Shown here: in pieces, positions 63,024 to 64,000 of the stretch | Layout: every line of letters starts with the position of its first letter | Numbering within the stretch: the first letter of the stretch is position 1 | NCBI GenBank assembly: GCA_038255255.1 | Contig: JBBSLL010000013.1 | Coordinates: 1 to 64,000 of the forward strand | Reading direction: 5' to 3' | DNA: 64,000 nucleotides | Source: JBBQNY01 sp038255255 | GTDB lineage: Bacteria > Pseudomonadota > Gammaproteobacteria > Xanthomonadales > Ahniellaceae | Translations under genes and position numbers: made by a program | The notes under the pieces: generated by a model | What the model was told of the DNA's origin: nothing | Database searches by the model: none | Seen by the model: the letters and a program-made list of their open reading frames with translations, nothing else

Positions 63024-63992
63024 TCAGCGATCCCGCGCGACGGCGTAATCGCAAAGCGCCCGCAGCGCGTCGCTGCAGCGGTTGTCCGGCAAGATCGCGA
63101 TGGCAGCTCGCGCGGCTTCCGCGTACTGCATCGCACGCATTCGGCTGTACTCGATGCCGCCACTCGACTCGATGGCGATGAGCACTTCCGCCCTTGCCGA
63201 CGCATCCCCGTTGCGGACGATCGCGTGCAAGCGCGTCGCGGTGTCGCGATCGACATGCGCGAGCGCATGAATGAGCGGCAGGGTCGCCTTGCCTTCCGCC
63301 AGGTCGTCGCCGAGGCGTTTGCCGAGATCGGCTTCGTCAGCGGTGTAATCGAGAACGTCGTCCGCGATCTGGAACGCAAACCCGAGATTGAGGCCGTACG
63401 TACGCAACCCGGCCTGCACCTCCGGATCGGCACCAGCCAGCAGCGCGCCCAGTTCGGTGGCGCCTGCGAACAGCACGGCCGTCTTGCGCTCGATCACGCG
63501 GGCGTACGCCGCCTCGTCGGTGTCGGGATTGTGCAGGTGCAGGAGTTGCAGGACCTCGCCTTCGGCGATGGCGTTGGTCGTGTCCGCCAGGATGCGCATG
63601 ATCGGCATGCGGTCGAGCTCGACCATGAGCTGGAAGCTGCGCGAGTACAGGAAATCCCCGACCAGGATGCTTGCCGAGTTGCCCCACAGCGCGTTGGCGG
63701 TCGAGCGCCCGCGCCGCAGGGAGGACTCGTCGACGACGTCGTCGTGCAGGAGCGTCGCCGTGTGGATGAACTCGATCACCGCCGCCAGCTGCACCGCATC
63801 CTTGCCGCGGTAGCCGAGCGCGCCTGCCGCGAGCAGGAGCAGCGTCGGGCGCAGCCGCTTGCCGCCGGCGCCGATGATGTGCGCGCCGATCTGGTTGATC
63901 AGGACCACGTCGGACGCGAGCCGGGCGCGAATGAGCGCGTCGACCTGCCGCATGTCGTCGGCGGCCAGCGCCTGCACTGCGGCAAGATCCAT
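63024..63992 (-). CDS. ispB: Octaprenyl (polyprenyl) diphosphate synthase
   Basis: A 322-residue trans-prenyltransferase with aspartate-rich motifs DDVVD (84-88) and DDVLD (about 213-217), GGKRLRPTL and the GEVLQLL stretch. It makes the ubiquinone side chain from farnesyl and isopentenyl diphosphates. ATG 63992 gives the typical start LAAVQALAADDM. It is complete; upstream lies outside the window. Confidence 0.95.
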   Translation of the reverse strand: MDLAAVQALAADDMRQVDALIRARLASDVVLINQIGAHIIGAGGKRLRPTLLLLAAGALGYRGKDAVQLAAVIEFIHTATLLHDDVVDESSLRRGRSTANALWGNSASILVGDFLYSRSFQLMVELDRMPIMRILADTTNAIAEGEVLQLLHLHNPDTDEAAYARVIERKTAVLFAGATELGALLAGADPEVQAGLRTYGLNLGFAFQIADDVLDYTADEADLGKRLGDDLAEGKATLPLIHALAHVDRDTATRLHAIVRNGDASARAEVLIAIESSGGIEYSRMRAMQYAEAARAAIAILPDNRCSDALRALCDYAVARDR

Positions 63993-64000
63993 GGTCGGGG

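Noticed and set aside
1..64000. CRISPR array, prophage, integrative element or biosynthetic cluster
   Set aside because: No direct-repeat array, integrase, transposase, phage structural gene or synthase was found; the gene order is mainly conserved housekeeping sequence.

Overview
The window comes from a high-GC gammaproteobacterium, most likely near Xanthomonadales, Nevskiales or Steroidobacterales. This rests on gene order: kdsD-kdsC-lptC-lptA-lptB-rpoN-hpf-hprK-rapZ-EIIA-ptsH-ptsI, tonB-algH-ruvX-pyrR-pyrB beside gshB and pilGHIJ-chpA, and a fused aspartate kinase/diaminopimelate decarboxylase followed by murL and murD2. I saw no phage, plasmid, transposase, CRISPR, rRNA or tRNA, so this reads as core chromosome with a few accessory genes.

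Layout. 1-1.7 kb: the 5' part of a glycosyltransferase (minus strand) leaving the window. 1.9-9.2 kb: PBP1b, a TPR lipoprotein, a DinG/YoaA helicase, CreD and TsaB. 9.2-13.9 kb: MgtE, a zinc-ribbon methyltransferase and a permease-less PTS (EI, HPr, mannose-type EIIA). 13.9-21.2 kb (minus): rapZ, hprK, hpf, rpoN, the Lpt genes and the Kdo genes. 21.4-23.0 kb: ibaG and murA. 23.1-27.6 kb (minus): pyrB, pyrR, ruvX, algH, tonB-like, gshB. 27.8-41.4 kb: the Pil-Chp chemosensory operon that controls type IV pili, with a 2.5k-residue ChpA. 41.4-44.4 kb (minus): type II secretion pseudopilins gspGHIJK. 44.5-48.9 kb: bioA, a SET-domain methyltransferase and a DUF5916 outer-membrane protein. 49.0-52.2 kb: a CadC-like membrane regulator and a CHRD protein. 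52.2-56.5 kb: a pilin-like protein lacking a prepilin leader, an EF-G paralogue, OsmC and a glycine-zipper protein. 56.6-64 kb: PhzF-like protein, lysC-lysA fusion, murL, murD2 and ispB.

The genes share envelope themes: Kdo and LPS transport (kdsD, kdsC, lptABC), peptidoglycan (murA, murL, murD2, PBP1b, the DAP pathway enzyme), polyprenyl carrier synthesis, and two pilin-type machines. The PTS genes with HprK and RapZ form a regulatory rather than a sugar-uptake phosphorelay. Many neighbouring genes overlap by a GTGA or ATGA, indicating tight translational coupling.

The most notable observations are: GTAG-footed palindromic repeat pairs whose foot supplies the TAG stop codon of murA, pyrB and lptB; a ChpB-like gene with no methylesterase domain and a probable frameshift near its end; the absence of pilK and ptsN from otherwise standard gene orders; and a protein with a type IV pilin-like head but no prepilin leader, coupled to an EF-G paralogue.
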